64,000 nt of DNA from assembly GCF_016028255.1 (NCBI RefSeq), contig NZ_CP065707.1, forward strand, positions 697,001 to 761,000, in the 5' to 3' direction. Below are positions 37,690-47,282 of this stretch, piece after piece. Both the position numbers and the translations under genes were made by a program. Origin of the DNA: Streptococcus oralis (GTDB lineage Bacteria; Bacillota; Bacilli; Lactobacillales; Streptococcaceae). The first letter of the stretch is position 1. The number at the start of each line of letters is the position of its first letter. The notes beneath the pieces are model-generated. The model was not told where the DNA came from. It did no database searches and saw only the letters and a list, made by a program, of their open reading frames with translations.

Positions 37690-38397
37690 ATGGAACATAT
37701 GGTGAAAATAGAAGGAGTCTGCAAAAAGCATGGTAGCAAGCAGATTTTAGAAGATATTTCTTTTACAGCTAGAAGCGGTCGGATTACAGCTTTTCTAGGC
37801 CCAAATGGTGCAGGGAAAAGTTCGACCTTGAGGATTCTCTTGGGATTAGATCGGGCGACAGCAGGGACTGCAACTTTTGATGGGCAAACCTATCAATCAA
37901 TGACCTATCCGCTCAGAACGGTAGGTGCAGCCTTTGATGGCATTGGCGGTTTGCCAAATCGAAAGGTCTATGACCACTTGAGGATTATTGCGGCGAGTAA
38001 TGCTATTCCCAAGTCTCGGATCGATGAGGTTTTGGAGATGACTGGAATTGCTCATAAAAGGAAGGACCTCTTATCAAGCCTGTCTCTGGGGGAAGGTCAA
38101 CGCTTGGGTTTGGCAGCAGCTTTGCTGGGTGATCCTCAGTTTCTCATATTGGATGAGCCGATCAATGGACTGGATCCAAGTGGGATTAAGTGGTTTAGAA
38201 ATTTCATCCGTCAGCAGGCTGACTTAGGGAAAACGGTACTTCTATCTTCTCATATCCTATCAGAGGTGCAAATGGTGACAGATGATGTCGTCTTGATTCA
38301 TCATGGGCGAATTATTGAGCAGGGACAATTGGAAGAGGTACTGCAAGATTCAGACAGTCTAGAAGATCTCTTCTTTGATTTGACAGAGGAGGTTTAA
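37690..38397 (+). CDS. ABC transporter ATP-binding protein (lantibiotic-protection-like cassette)
   Basis: Predicted protein of 235 residues, starting at ATG 37690 5 nt after AAAGGAG; a second ATG at 37699 is too far. Walker A is GPNGAGKSS, the signature is LSLGEGQRLG instead of LSGGQ, and Walker B is LILDEPINGLDPSG. These details suit ATPases of ABC-2 exporters involved in peptide or drug resistance. Two membrane subunits follow with 1-bp spacing or overlap. Flanking genes luxS and DUF1846-dexB are core, so the cassette looks like an insertion. GC is somewhat higher than in neighbouring accessory genes (visual impression). Confidence 0.92.
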   Translation: MEHMVKIEGVCKKHGSKQILEDISFTARSGRITAFLGPNGAGKSSTLRILLGLDRATAGTATFDGQTYQSMTYPLRTVGAAFDGIGGLPNRKVYDHLRIIAASNAIPKSRIDEVLEMTGIAHKRKDLLSSLSLGEGQRLGLAAALLGDPQFLILDEPINGLDPSGIKWFRNFIRQQADLGKTVLLSSHILSEVQMVTDDVVLIHHGRIIEQGQLEEVLQDSDSLEDLFFDLTEEV

Positions 38398-38398
38398 G

Positions 38399-39187
38399 AT
38401 GAAAGAAACGATGTCCTTATTGCATTCAGAATGGTTGAAAATCCGCTCAACCAAGGCTTTCAGAGTGAGTATGGCATTCATGCTGCTCTTGGTGCCTGCC
38501 GTATCCTGGCTGGAGGGTCGACAGTATGTGTCTATTGGCTTGGATGCCACGCCTGAGACGGTTCCCGGCCTGGCAGAAGCCATTGACCCGCTGGAATATC
38601 TAGGCCTCAATGGGGCCTCTATGGCAGGCATGGTTTTGGTCATCTTAGCTGGAATTTTGGGAGCTATGGAATTTCAGTCCCATAGCTTGAGAACCAGTCT
38701 TTTGACCTGTAATAACCGCCTGAAGTTGCTTGTGGGGAAAGTCGTGACCTTTGCTTGCTTTTCTCTTGCCAGTAGCTTTTTATCAATCTACTTTAGTTAT
38801 ATGGTCATGCACCTAGCTTTAGGAAAGGAAGGGCTTGATCCGATTCTGCTCAATCAGGCAGCTTGGAGTTTGATTTTGTGGAAAACCTTATCTCTGACTT
38901 TATTGGGAACCCTTTCATTTTTGTTAGGTTTATTGGCTCGGACCATGCTAGTTCCTCTGCTTTTTCTCGTGCCACAGATCTATAATCTGGGAAACTACCT
39001 AGCTGCTCACACGAGTTGGGGAGCTTATTTGCCACAGCCAGCAGGAGAGTTGTTTGCTACAACGCCAACTTCCCAATATACCAACAATCCCTTGCAAGGG
39101 CTCTTGATACTAGGCGCATGGTTACTAGTCATCGGCAGTATGGCCTCTCTGCGCTTTTTGAAGACTGATTTGGGAGGGAGATACTGA
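38399..39187 (+). CDS. ABC-2 type permease subunit 1
   Basis: The 262-residue protein has six predicted membrane helices and the N-terminal cytoplasmic start SEWLKIRSTKAFR, a typical entry for ABC-2 permeases (SEW-K-RS). A large extracytoplasmic loop between helices 1 and 2 (about residues 40-65) contains DATPETVPGLAEAIDPLEY. It begins 1 nt after the ATPase stop and shares its last base with the start of the second permease. Paired unequal permeases with one ATPase resemble the LanE/LanG pattern of lantibiotic self-protection, or bacitracin-type exporters. Confidence 0.88.
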   Translation: MKETMSLLHSEWLKIRSTKAFRVSMAFMLLLVPAVSWLEGRQYVSIGLDATPETVPGLAEAIDPLEYLGLNGASMAGMVLVILAGILGAMEFQSHSLRTSLLTCNNRLKLLVGKVVTFACFSLASSFLSIYFSYMVMHLALGKEGLDPILLNQAAWSLILWKTLSLTLLGTLSFLLGLLARTMLVPLLFLVPQIYNLGNYLAAHTSWGAYLPQPAGELFATTPTSQYTNNPLQGLLILGAWLLVIGSMASLRFLKTDLGGRY

Positions 39188-39909
39188 TGATAAAAGCTCT
39201 GCTTAGAAGTGAATGGATTAAGTTCCGTTCTTACTATCTCGCTCTTGGTGCCGCCTTGGCGGCTCTGGTAGTCGTTCCATTTTTTCTGATGAATCTTGAC
39301 TATAGTCAGACAGCAGTTGGCCAGACGAAAGCTCTGAGCGAGGCTTTGCATGCTCTCTATCTGGCGCAGCCTGTCATCGTCATCTTTACTTCCCTCTATT
39401 TTGCTCAGGAGTTTGTCAAGTCAGGGATGCGAACTAATTTTCTAACAGTATCCAATAGAAAGGCTTGGTTGGCTGGGAAATTCCTTTTTCTGGTCTTGCT
39501 GCTCTTGGTTCTCTATAGTGTCATTATAAGTAGCTGTTTCTTTGTTATGCTGGCTCGATTTGACCTAGACTTTAGCTGGTCCTTACTGGGGAAATTCCTC
39601 TATTACAGCTCTTTTGGTCTTCTCAGCAATCTTTTTCTGGCTTTTTTAACTGCCGGCCTCGCTTTGCTCTTTCAATCTTGGGTTGTGCCGGTGTCGGTGC
39701 TCTTTCCTCTCTTGATTGGTCTTAGCCGTTTATTGGCAACTTTTATCAAAGAAGCAAAATACCTGCCCGATCTGGCTACGCTCAATCTTTTTGAGTATGA
39801 AGGGCTTCAGCATTCAATAGATTTATCAGGTCTGGGGATACAGCTGTTCTGGCTAGCTTTGGTTTGGAGCTCTGCTATATTCTTAACCTTGAAACGAGAT
39901 GTTCGCTAG
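39187..39909 (+). CDS. ABC-2 type permease subunit 2
   Basis: The 240-residue protein also starts with LLRSEWIKFRSYY, has six hydrophobic helices and is distantly similar in plan to subunit 1, suggesting duplication. Its ATG overlaps the preceding stop (TGATG). The pair would form a heterodimeric pore energised by the ATPase. The response regulator gene begins 12 bp after its stop, so the sensory genes are on the same transcript, with a possible extra -10 in between. Confidence 0.88.
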   Translation: MIKALLRSEWIKFRSYYLALGAALAALVVVPFFLMNLDYSQTAVGQTKALSEALHALYLAQPVIVIFTSLYFAQEFVKSGMRTNFLTVSNRKAWLAGKFLFLVLLLLVLYSVIISSCFFVMLARFDLDFSWSLLGKFLYYSSFGLLSNLFLAFLTAGLALLFQSWVVPVSVLFPLLIGLSRLLATFIKEAKYLPDLATLNLFEYEGLQHSIDLSGLGIQLFWLALVWSSAIFLTLKRDVR

Positions 39910-39914
39910 AGGTA

Positions 39915-39923
39915 TGCTATAAT
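39915..39923 (+). promoter_or_regulatory. Possible internal promoter at the response-regulator start
   Basis: TGC-TATAAT (39915-39923) overlaps the first ATG of the response regulator gene (39922). A transcript from it would begin near 39931, where a second in-frame ATG lies. No -35 is seen, so chance occurrence is possible. Confidence 0.3.
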
Positions 39924-40620
39924 GGAAAACATGAGACAGTATCGTATTTTGGTGGTTGATGACGACCAGAGCATTTTAAAGCTGGTGAAAAACGTCCTAG
40001 AACTCGACGCTTATGATGTGACAACGCTTGATCGGATAGAAGAGCTAGAGTTGACGCATTTTGTCGGATATGACTTGATTCTGCTGGATGTGATGATGGA
40101 GCCTGTTAATGGTTTTGAGCTGTGTTCCTACATTCGTCCTCATCTTTCGTGCCCAATCATCTTTCTGACGGCCAAGGAGTTGGAGGCGGACAAGGTGGAA
40201 GGGCTCTTTCGTGGTGCAGATGACTATATTGTCAAACCTTTTGGGACCAAAGAATTGCTGGCGCGTGTCAGAGCGCATCTTCGGCGGGAGGAAAGACGTG
40301 AGGAGCGCTATTCTGAGATTGCTTCTTGTCAATTTTATCCAGAGCGCTATGAAGTTGCCTGTTTTAGTAAAGTCTTGAAATTTTCAGAGCGGGAGTTTAA
40401 GCTGCTGCATTTACTAGCTAGCAATCCCAAGCAGACCTTTTCAGCTGAACGCCTGCATACTTTACTTTACCCAGAAAGCTCAGAAACACAGCTTCGCTCC
40501 ATCTCAGAATACGTATATCAGATTCGTCAAAAATGCAAACAAGAAGGGCTGCAAGCAATCGCAACAGTGAGAGGAGTAGGCTATAGATGGCAATTAGAAC
40601 CCGAAATTTCAAAAGCTTAG
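39922..40620 (+). CDS. OmpR-family response regulator
   Basis: The 232-residue protein has a receiver domain with the acidic pocket DDDQ, phospho-acceptor D56 in LILLDVMM and a Lys in VKPFGTKEL, then a winged-helix domain (about 130-225) with FKLLHLLASNPKQTFS and VRGVGYRW. AGAGG lies 10 nt before ATG 39922; the second ATG (39931) gives MRQYRILVVDDD, the more usual start for the family. It overlaps the kinase gene by 34 bp. It is a likely activator of the cassette through the 11-bp direct repeats at its promoter. Confidence 0.94.
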   Translation: MENMRQYRILVVDDDQSILKLVKNVLELDAYDVTTLDRIEELELTHFVGYDLILLDVMMEPVNGFELCSYIRPHLSCPIIFLTAKELEADKVEGLFRGADDYIVKPFGTKELLARVRAHLRREERREERYSEIASCQFYPERYEVACFSKVLKFSEREFKLLHLLASNPKQTFSAERLHTLLYPESSETQLRSISEYVYQIRQKCKQEGLQAIATVRGVGYRWQLEPEISKA

Positions 40621-41618
40621 TCTGGACAACCAGCTTGAAAATCGTCTTTTTTCATGTTTTGATTTTTGTGCTTATCGGCTATGAATTTACGCAAGGAAGT
40701 GATTATGCTCTTTTCACCTTGTTCTTTTGGGCAGGGAGCCTACTGCTGATTACTTTTTATCATATTTTGAAATTACTCCGAAAAATCGACAGGGAAATAA
40801 AAATGCTAAAGAGCGAGAAGCTTTTGGAAGAAAATCAAAGCCGTCTTTTTCGGATTGAGGAAATGCTAGAAGTTTATAGCGATTTACGGAGCAGCCACCA
40901 AGAAAATGCTCGTCTTCTAGAAAGAGAGCAGCAGCATAATCGGGAGTTGATTTTACAGTTATCAGCGACATCGCACGATTTGAAAACGCCCCTAACTGTG
41001 ATTAAGGGGAATGCTGAGCTCTTGGAATTGGCGCAGTTGGACCAGCCACAGGCAGACTATGCTTCTGAGATTTTGCAGGCCAGTCACAAGATGGAAGAGT
41101 ATTGTGGCTCTTTGATTGATTACGCTAAGACTTTTCAGATTGATGCTAATCAGTTTAGTCAGCTTTCCTTAAGGGACTTTTTGGCTGATCTACAGGACGA
41201 CTGGGCACTGTTCAGCAAACAGGAAAGCTATCGTTTTTATCTCCAAGAAGATTGCGATCTTAGTCTGATTTTGTTGATTTATTTAGATTATCTCAAACGG
41301 GCTTTACTCAATATCTTACTAAATGCGCTTGAACATGCTGACCAAGACCAAAAAGAAGTCAAGCTGACGGTATCAGTACAGCAGGATCAGTTGGTGTTTG
41401 CTATCTGGAACAATGGCCCTGCATTTTCAGAGGAGATGCTGCTGGGAGCGGAACAGCTCTTTTATCAGAGTGACCAAAGTCGCAATTCAGCTAATCCCCA
41501 TCATGGTATCGGCTTAGCCTTTTCTAAGCAAGTCGCTCTCTTGCATGGTGGTCGTCTGACCCTGCTCAATCCAGACCAAGGAGGAGCCTCTGTTGAGTTG
41601 ACAATTTCATTAAAATAA
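40587..41618 (+). CDS. Intramembrane-sensing histidine kinase
   Basis: The 343-residue kinase has two N-terminal membrane helices (about 10-30 and 36-58) separated by only about six residues, so almost nothing is exposed outside. A coiled-coil linker follows (about 60-125), then a HisKA domain with H130 in SATSHDLKTPLTV and a HATPase domain with N-box LNILLNALEHA. The G1 box reads WNNGPAF, with Asn where most kinases have Asp, a variant seen in lantibiotic-type kinases. BceS-type kinases with this topology sense peptide antibiotics through a partner ABC transporter, which is encoded upstream. Confidence 0.93.
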   Translation: MAIRTRNFKSLVWTTSLKIVFFHVLIFVLIGYEFTQGSDYALFTLFFWAGSLLLITFYHILKLLRKIDREIKMLKSEKLLEENQSRLFRIEEMLEVYSDLRSSHQENARLLEREQQHNRELILQLSATSHDLKTPLTVIKGNAELLELAQLDQPQADYASEILQASHKMEEYCGSLIDYAKTFQIDANQFSQLSLRDFLADLQDDWALFSKQESYRFYLQEDCDLSLILLIYLDYLKRALLNILLNALEHADQDQKEVKLTVSVQQDQLVFAIWNNGPAFSEEMLLGAEQLFYQSDQSRNSANPHHGIGLAFSKQVALLHGGRLTLLNPDQGGASVELTISLK

Positions 41619-41636
41619 ATAAGGATGGAAAATCAT

Positions 41637-41688
41637 AAAAACGCATAATACCAAGTGTTCAAAAGACTTGATATTATGCGTTTTATCT
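41637..41688. terminator. Strong terminator after the kinase gene
   Basis: AAAACGCATAATA (41637-41649) pairs with TATTATGCGTTTT (41672-41684), extended inward by CAAGT/ACTTG. It is bidirectional by sequence and may also serve the convergent DUF1846 gene. Confidence 0.9.
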
Positions 41689-41707
41689 TTTATCATGTAA
41701 AGATTTA

Positions 41708-41739
41708 CTGGATTTTTACTCAAATTGAGTTTTATCCAG
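41708..41739. repeat. Composite hairpin next to the DUF1846 stop
   Basis: CTGGAT (41708-41713) pairs with ATCCAG (41734-41739), and inside it ACTCAA-A-TTGAGT (41718-41730) forms a second perfect pairing, with A/T bulges between. It lacks a clear T tract on either strand. Confidence 0.7.
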
Positions 41740-41749
41740 CCTCGTTTAA

Positions 41750-43234
41750 TTACTTCCGATACAAGCGATCGTATTGGTAGTAAGGATCAAAGGTTACGTT
41801 GATACCTAGTTTGCGAAGGACATTCTTGTCTTCATCGGTCAAGATGATGGTTGAGTGAGCTTCGCTTCCTTTGAGGTTACCAAGTTCCTTCATTGCGCGC
41901 GCAGCATCAGGGTTTTCCATAGCCGTGATTGCAAGTGCAATCAAAATCTCATTTGAGTGGAGGCGAGGATTGCGACTGCCTAGATGGTTAATCTTGAGGC
42001 CTTGAATTGGTTTGACAACTTCAGGCTCGATTAGTTTCACTTCCTTAGCGATATCAGCTGATTTTTTGATGGCATTGATCAAGGCGGCAGCTGTAGGACC
42101 AAAGAGTTCAGAGTTTTTACCAGTCACGATTTCCCCGCTTGGCAATTCAAGGGCTAGGGCAGGACCACCAGTTTCTTCTGCTTTTTGGCGTGCAGCAACA
42201 GCAACCTTACGGTCTTCAGGTGTGATACCGAGGTCGTTCATGAGCAACTCGATTTTCTTGACAGCAGATTCGCCGACTTTTTCAGCTTTAAAATCAAGTA
42301 CAGTCTGATAGTAACGGCGAATGATTTCTTGTTTAGAGGCTTCGATAGCAGCCTCATTATCTGTAATGGCGAAGCCAACCATGTTGACACCCATGTCTGT
42401 TGGAGAAGCGTATGGAGATTCGCCGAGGATGCGTTCCAACATACGTTTCAGCACTGGGAAGATTTCGATATCACGGTTGTAATTGACAGTAGTTTCTCCG
42501 TAAGTTTGAAGATGGAAGGGGTCAATCATGTTGACATCATCAAGGTCTGCGGTTGCAGCCTCGTAGGCCAAATTGACTGGGTGATGAAGGGGAAGATTCC
42601 AAACTGGGAAGGTTTCAAACTTAGCGTAACCAGACTTGATACCGTTGATTTGGTCATGGTACATATTGGACACACAGGTTGCCAATTTTCCAGAACCAGG
42701 TCCAGGAGCAGTTACGACGATCAAGTTGCGACTGGTTTTGATATAGTCGTTTTTCCCCATACCTTCAGGAGAAATGATGTGATCCATATCGGTCGGATAT
42801 CCTTTGATTGGATAATGAAGATAGGAATCAATCCCGTTTTTATCTAACTGGTTGCGGAAAGCATCTGCAGCGGGTTGTCCAGCGTACTGTGTGATGACAA
42901 CCGAACCAACAAAAATTCCCAGTTCATTGAATTTGTCAATCAAACGAAGAACTTCTTGATCATAAGAAATTCCTAGGTCACCACGCGCTTTAGAATGTTC
43001 GATGTTGCTAGCGTTAATGGCAATCACAACCTCAACCTGCTCTTTCAATTCTTGCAAGAGCTTGATTTTATTGTCAGGCTCATAACCAGGCAGTACACGA
43101 GCAGCGTGGAAATCTTCTAACATTTTGCCACCAAACTCCAGGTAAAGTTTGCCGTCAAATTGGTTAATGCGCTCCAAAATGTGGTCGCGTTGTAGATTCA
43201 AATATTGTTCAGAACTAAAAGCTTGTTTTTTCAT
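41750..43234 (-). CDS. DUF1846 domain protein
   Basis: The 494-residue cytoplasmic protein is conserved in Firmicutes. It contains a P-loop-like [14 protein letters not shown] near residues 180-193, [18 protein letters not shown] near the N terminus, and [22 protein letters not shown] near the C terminus. The function is not established; the glycine-rich loop hints at nucleotide or phosphate binding. It is divergent from dexB, the same neighbour pair I recall upstream of the pneumococcal capsule locus. It is monocistronic. Confidence 0.92.
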   Translation of the reverse strand: MKKQAFSSEQYLNLQRDHILERINQFDGKLYLEFGGKMLEDFHAARVLPGYEPDNKIKLLQELKEQVEVVIAINASNIEHSKARGDLGISYDQEVLRLIDKFNELGIFVGSVVITQYAGQPAADAFRNQLDKNGIDSYLHYPIKGYPTDMDHIISPEGMGKNDYIKTSRNLIVVTAPGPGSGKLATCVSNMYHDQINGIKSGYAKFETFPVWNLPLHHPVNLAYEAATADLDDVNMIDPFHLQTYGETTVNYNRDIEIFPVLKRMLERILGESPYASPTDMGVNMVGFAITDNEAAIEASKQEIIRRYYQTVLDFKAEKVGESAVKKIELLMNDLGITPEDRKVAVAARQKAEETGGPALALELPSGEIVTGKNSELFGPTAAALINAIKKSADIAKEVKLIEPEVVKPIQGLKINHLGSRNPRLHSNEILIALAITAMENPDAARAMKELGNLKGSEAHSTIILTDEDKNVLRKLGINVTFDPYYQYDRLYRK

Positions 43235-43253
43235 TTTTTTACCTCTGACCTCT

Positions 43254-43259
43254 ATTATA
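43254..43259 (-). promoter_or_regulatory. DUF1846 gene -10 element (minus strand)
   Basis: A consensus TATAAT on the minus strand 20 bp before the ATG, with GAGGTCAGAGG as ribosome binding region. TTTCCT lies 17 bp upstream as a weak -35. Confidence 0.5.
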
Positions 43260-43314
43260 ATAAAAAATTGGAAGATAGGAAACTACGGAGTCAAAAAAGA
43301 AATCAAAAAGATTA

Positions 43315-43352
43315 GGCAAACGCTTGCACAAAGTTTTAAAAAGCGCTATCAT
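43315..43352 (+). promoter_or_regulatory. dexB promoter with cre-like site over the -35
   Basis: GGCAAACGCTTGCAC (43315-43329) contains the palindromic cre core GCAAACGCTTGC. It overlaps the -35 TTGCAC (43324-43329), followed by 17 bp and TATCAT (43347-43352). CcpA binding here would repress dexB in glucose. Confidence 0.7.
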
Positions 43353-43377
43353 AGACTATAGATTATTAAAATAATGA

Positions 43378-44997
<1,620 letters not shown>

Positions 44998-45005
44998 AAT
45001 GAGCG

Positions 45006-45036
45006 AACCTCAAGCTTTTGAAGCCTGAGGTTTTTT
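45006..45036 (+). terminator. dexB terminator
   Basis: AACCTCA (45006-45012) pairs with TGAGGTT (45026-45032), extended inward by GC/GC after a mismatch, and runs into TTTTTT. Confidence 0.88.
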
Positions 45037-45078
45037 ACTAAAAATTGTGTAGAGAAATCTTTAAAAAATATTTGTTAG

Positions 45079-45134
45079 AATTTTCTAAAAAATCTGTCGA
45101 AAGTCCTTGCTTTTATGAAAAAATAGGGTATAAT
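45079..45134 (+). promoter_or_regulatory. CodY box and promoter of the first AliB-like gene
   Basis: AATTTTCTAAAAAAT (45079-45093) matches the CodY consensus at 13 of 15 positions and ends 13 bp before TTGCTT (45107-45112). The -10 TATAAT is at 45129-45134 after a 16-bp spacer. The arrangement mirrors the one upstream of ilvB. Confidence 0.68.
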
Positions 45135-45165
45135 GGTGAAAACACTATCTTTAAGGAGATTACTT

Positions 45166-47133
45166 ATGAAATCGAAAAAGTGGCTCTTAGGAGCAGGTGC
45201 TGTCTTGAGCGCAGCCCTTCTGTTAACTGCTTGTGGGCAAAACGAAAAGAAAGCTGATGCTCCCAAGACATTTTCTTATGTCTATGCAATAGATCCATCA
45301 TCTTTGGACTACAGCGTGACGAGCAAGAGCTCAACTTCTGACGTTATAGCCAACGTTGTCGATGGCCTCTTGGAAAACGATAAATACGGGAACTTGATTC
45401 CGTCGCTTGCAGAAGACTGGTCCGTTTCTAAAGATGGCTTGACCTATACCTACAAACTTCGTAAGGGTGTAAAATGGTATACTTCTGAGGGAGAAGAGTA
45501 TGCTGAGGTCAAGGCTCAGGACTTTGTTACTGGTCTGAAACACGCGGCTGATGGCAAATCAGACGGCCTCTCTCTCCTTCAAGATTCTATCAAAGGCTTG
45601 GCTGCCTACATCAGTGGAGAGAGCAATGACTTTTCTACTGTAGGAGTCAAGGCTGTTGACGATTACACGGTTGAATATACGCTTAACAAACCAGAAAGCT
45701 TCTGGAACTCTAAAGTCACAACTGCAACCATGCTTCCAGTTAATGAAGAATTCTTGAATTCTAAAGGGAGCGACTACGGTGCACCAACACCATCAAGTAT
45801 TCTTTATAACGGTCCTTACTTTTTGAAATCATTGACTTCAAAATCAGTCATCGAATATGAAAAGAATCCAAACTACTGGGATAAGGACAATGTTAAGATT
45901 GACAATATTAAACTAACCTTCTACGATGGTTCAGACCAAGAATCTTTGATTCGTAGCTTTACACAAGGTGCCTATACAACAGCTCGTCTCTTCCCAACAA
46001 GCTCAAACTTTGAGTCAACTAAAAAAGAGTACGGAGATAAGATTGTTTACAGTCCACAAGAAGCGACAAGCTACTACCTCACTGTTAACGTAAACCGCCA
46101 GTCTTACAATAAAACAGCCAAAACAGACGAAGCTCAAAAAACATCAACCAAAGAAGCTCTTCTTAACAAGAACTTCCGTCAGGCGCTGAACTTTGCCCTT
46201 GACCGTCATTCTTACACTGCTCAGTTGAATGGTGAAGAAGGTGCGGACAAAATTATCCGTAACAGCCTAGTGCCTCATGACTACGTTCAAGTAGGTGAAA
46301 AGACCTTTGGAGAGTTGGCTCAGGCAGAGCTGGTTTCTTACGGGGACCAATGGAAAGATGTAGCCCTTACTGATGGTAAGGATACGCTTTACAGTCCTGA
46401 AAAAGCCAAGGTAGCCTTTGCAAAGGCTAAAGCAGAATTGCAGGCTAAGGGTGTGACCTTCCCAATCCGTTTGGATGTTCCAGTTGAACAGACCGATGTC
46501 ATTGCCGTTCAACAGACTAACTCACTCAAGCAGTCTATCGAATCAACACTTGGTACGGAGAATGTCATTGTCGATGTCCTTCAAATGACCGATAATGAAA
46601 AAATGAGTATTACATCCCAAGCCAAAGTACCATCTCAAAAAGACTATGACTTGAACGGAACTGGTTGGGGACCAGACTATCAAGACCCAGCTACCTACCT
46701 AAACATTCTTGATGCTAAGAAAGGTTCTGCTCTTAAACACTTGGGGCTCACTCGTGGAAAAGACCCAGAAGTGATGGCTCAAGTCGGTCTAGACGAATAC
46801 AAGAAACTCTTGGATGATGCCGCATCTGAAACAAGCGACCTCAATAAGCGTTACGAAAAATACGCTAAAGCCCAAGCCTGGGTATCGGATAGTTCGCTCT
46901 TGATCCCAGTTGCCTCTTCAGGTGGTTCTCCAACTGTTAGCCGTACTGTACCATTCACAAAAGCATACTCTCAAGTCGGAATCAAGGGAGACCCGTTTGT
47001 ATTCAAAGGTTTGGAGCTGCAAAAGGATGTCGTGACTACAAAAGAATACGAAGAAGCTCTCAAGAAATGGCAGAAAGAAAAAATTGAAACAAATGCCAAA
47101 TACCAAAAAGAGCTAGAAAAACATGTCAAATAG
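45166..47133 (+). CDS. AliB-like oligopeptide-binding lipoprotein 1 (AliC/AliD type)
   Basis: Predicted protein of 655 residues from ATG 45166, 8 nt after AAGGAG; an in-frame upstream ATG overlaps the -10 and is rejected. A lipoprotein signal (LLLTAC, Cys about 23) is followed by a type 5 solute-binding domain (SBP_bac_5) with GLLENDKYGNLIPSLAEDWSVS and NKNFRQALNFALDR. It captures oligopeptides at the surface for the Ami permease, which is encoded elsewhere. It is clearly a different sequence from AliA and AmiA as I recall them. Its position between dexB and wzg corresponds to the aliB-like genes known from non-encapsulated pneumococci. Confidence 0.92.
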   Translation: MKSKKWLLGAGAVLSAALLLTACGQNEKKADAPKTFSYVYAIDPSSLDYSVTSKSSTSDVIANVVDGLLENDKYGNLIPSLAEDWSVSKDGLTYTYKLRKGVKWYTSEGEEYAEVKAQDFVTGLKHAADGKSDGLSLLQDSIKGLAAYISGESNDFSTVGVKAVDDYTVEYTLNKPESFWNSKVTTATMLPVNEEFLNSKGSDYGAPTPSSILYNGPYFLKSLTSKSVIEYEKNPNYWDKDNVKIDNIKLTFYDGSDQESLIRSFTQGAYTTARLFPTSSNFESTKKEYGDKIVYSPQEATSYYLTVNVNRQSYNKTAKTDEAQKTSTKEALLNKNFRQALNFALDRHSYTAQLNGEEGADKIIRNSLVPHDYVQVGEKTFGELAQAELVSYGDQWKDVALTDGKDTLYSPEKAKVAFAKAKAELQAKGVTFPIRLDVPVEQTDVIAVQQTNSLKQSIESTLGTENVIVDVLQMTDNEKMSITSQAKVPSQKDYDLNGTGWGPDYQDPATYLNILDAKKGSALKHLGLTRGKDPEVMAQVGLDEYKKLLDDAASETSDLNKRYEKYAKAQAWVSDSSLLIPVASSGGSPTVSRTVPFTKAYSQVGIKGDPFVFKGLELQKDVVTTKEYEEALKKWQKEKIETNAKYQKELEKHVK

Positions 47134-47142
47134 TCTATAAAA

Positions 47143-47179
47143 GAAAAGGAAGTTGCAGAAAATCTGTGCTTCCTTTTTC
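47143..47179 (+). terminator. Terminator between the two AliB-like genes
   Basis: GAAAAGGAAG pairs with CTTCCTTTTTC, with CAGA/TCTG pairing inside the loop, followed by T-rich sequence. Confidence 0.85.
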
Positions 47180-47215
47180 TGATTTTGAGACATCAGTCGT
47201 CGTAAAACTAGGAAC

Positions 47216-47244
47216 TTTACAATTTAGGATAAATTTGATAAAAT
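47216..47244 (+). promoter_or_regulatory. Promoter of the second AliB-like gene
   Basis: TTTACA (47216-47221), a 17-bp spacer and TGA-TAAAAT (-10 at 47239-47244). No CodY box as good as that of the first gene is present. Confidence 0.68.
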
Positions 47245-47282
47245 ATGCCTATGTTATAAAAAGTGACATAAAGGAGTGAATA

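Noticed and set aside
42185..42847. 220-codon plus-strand open frame
   Set aside because: Lies antisense inside the DUF1846 gene. Its product is compositionally odd with no motif, and there is no ribosome binding site or promoter.
45166..47133. AliA as identity of the first lipoprotein gene
   Set aside because: The sequence differs throughout from AliA as I recall it, and aliA lies on the far side of the capsule locus in relatives; AliB-like (AliC/AliD) is the better call.
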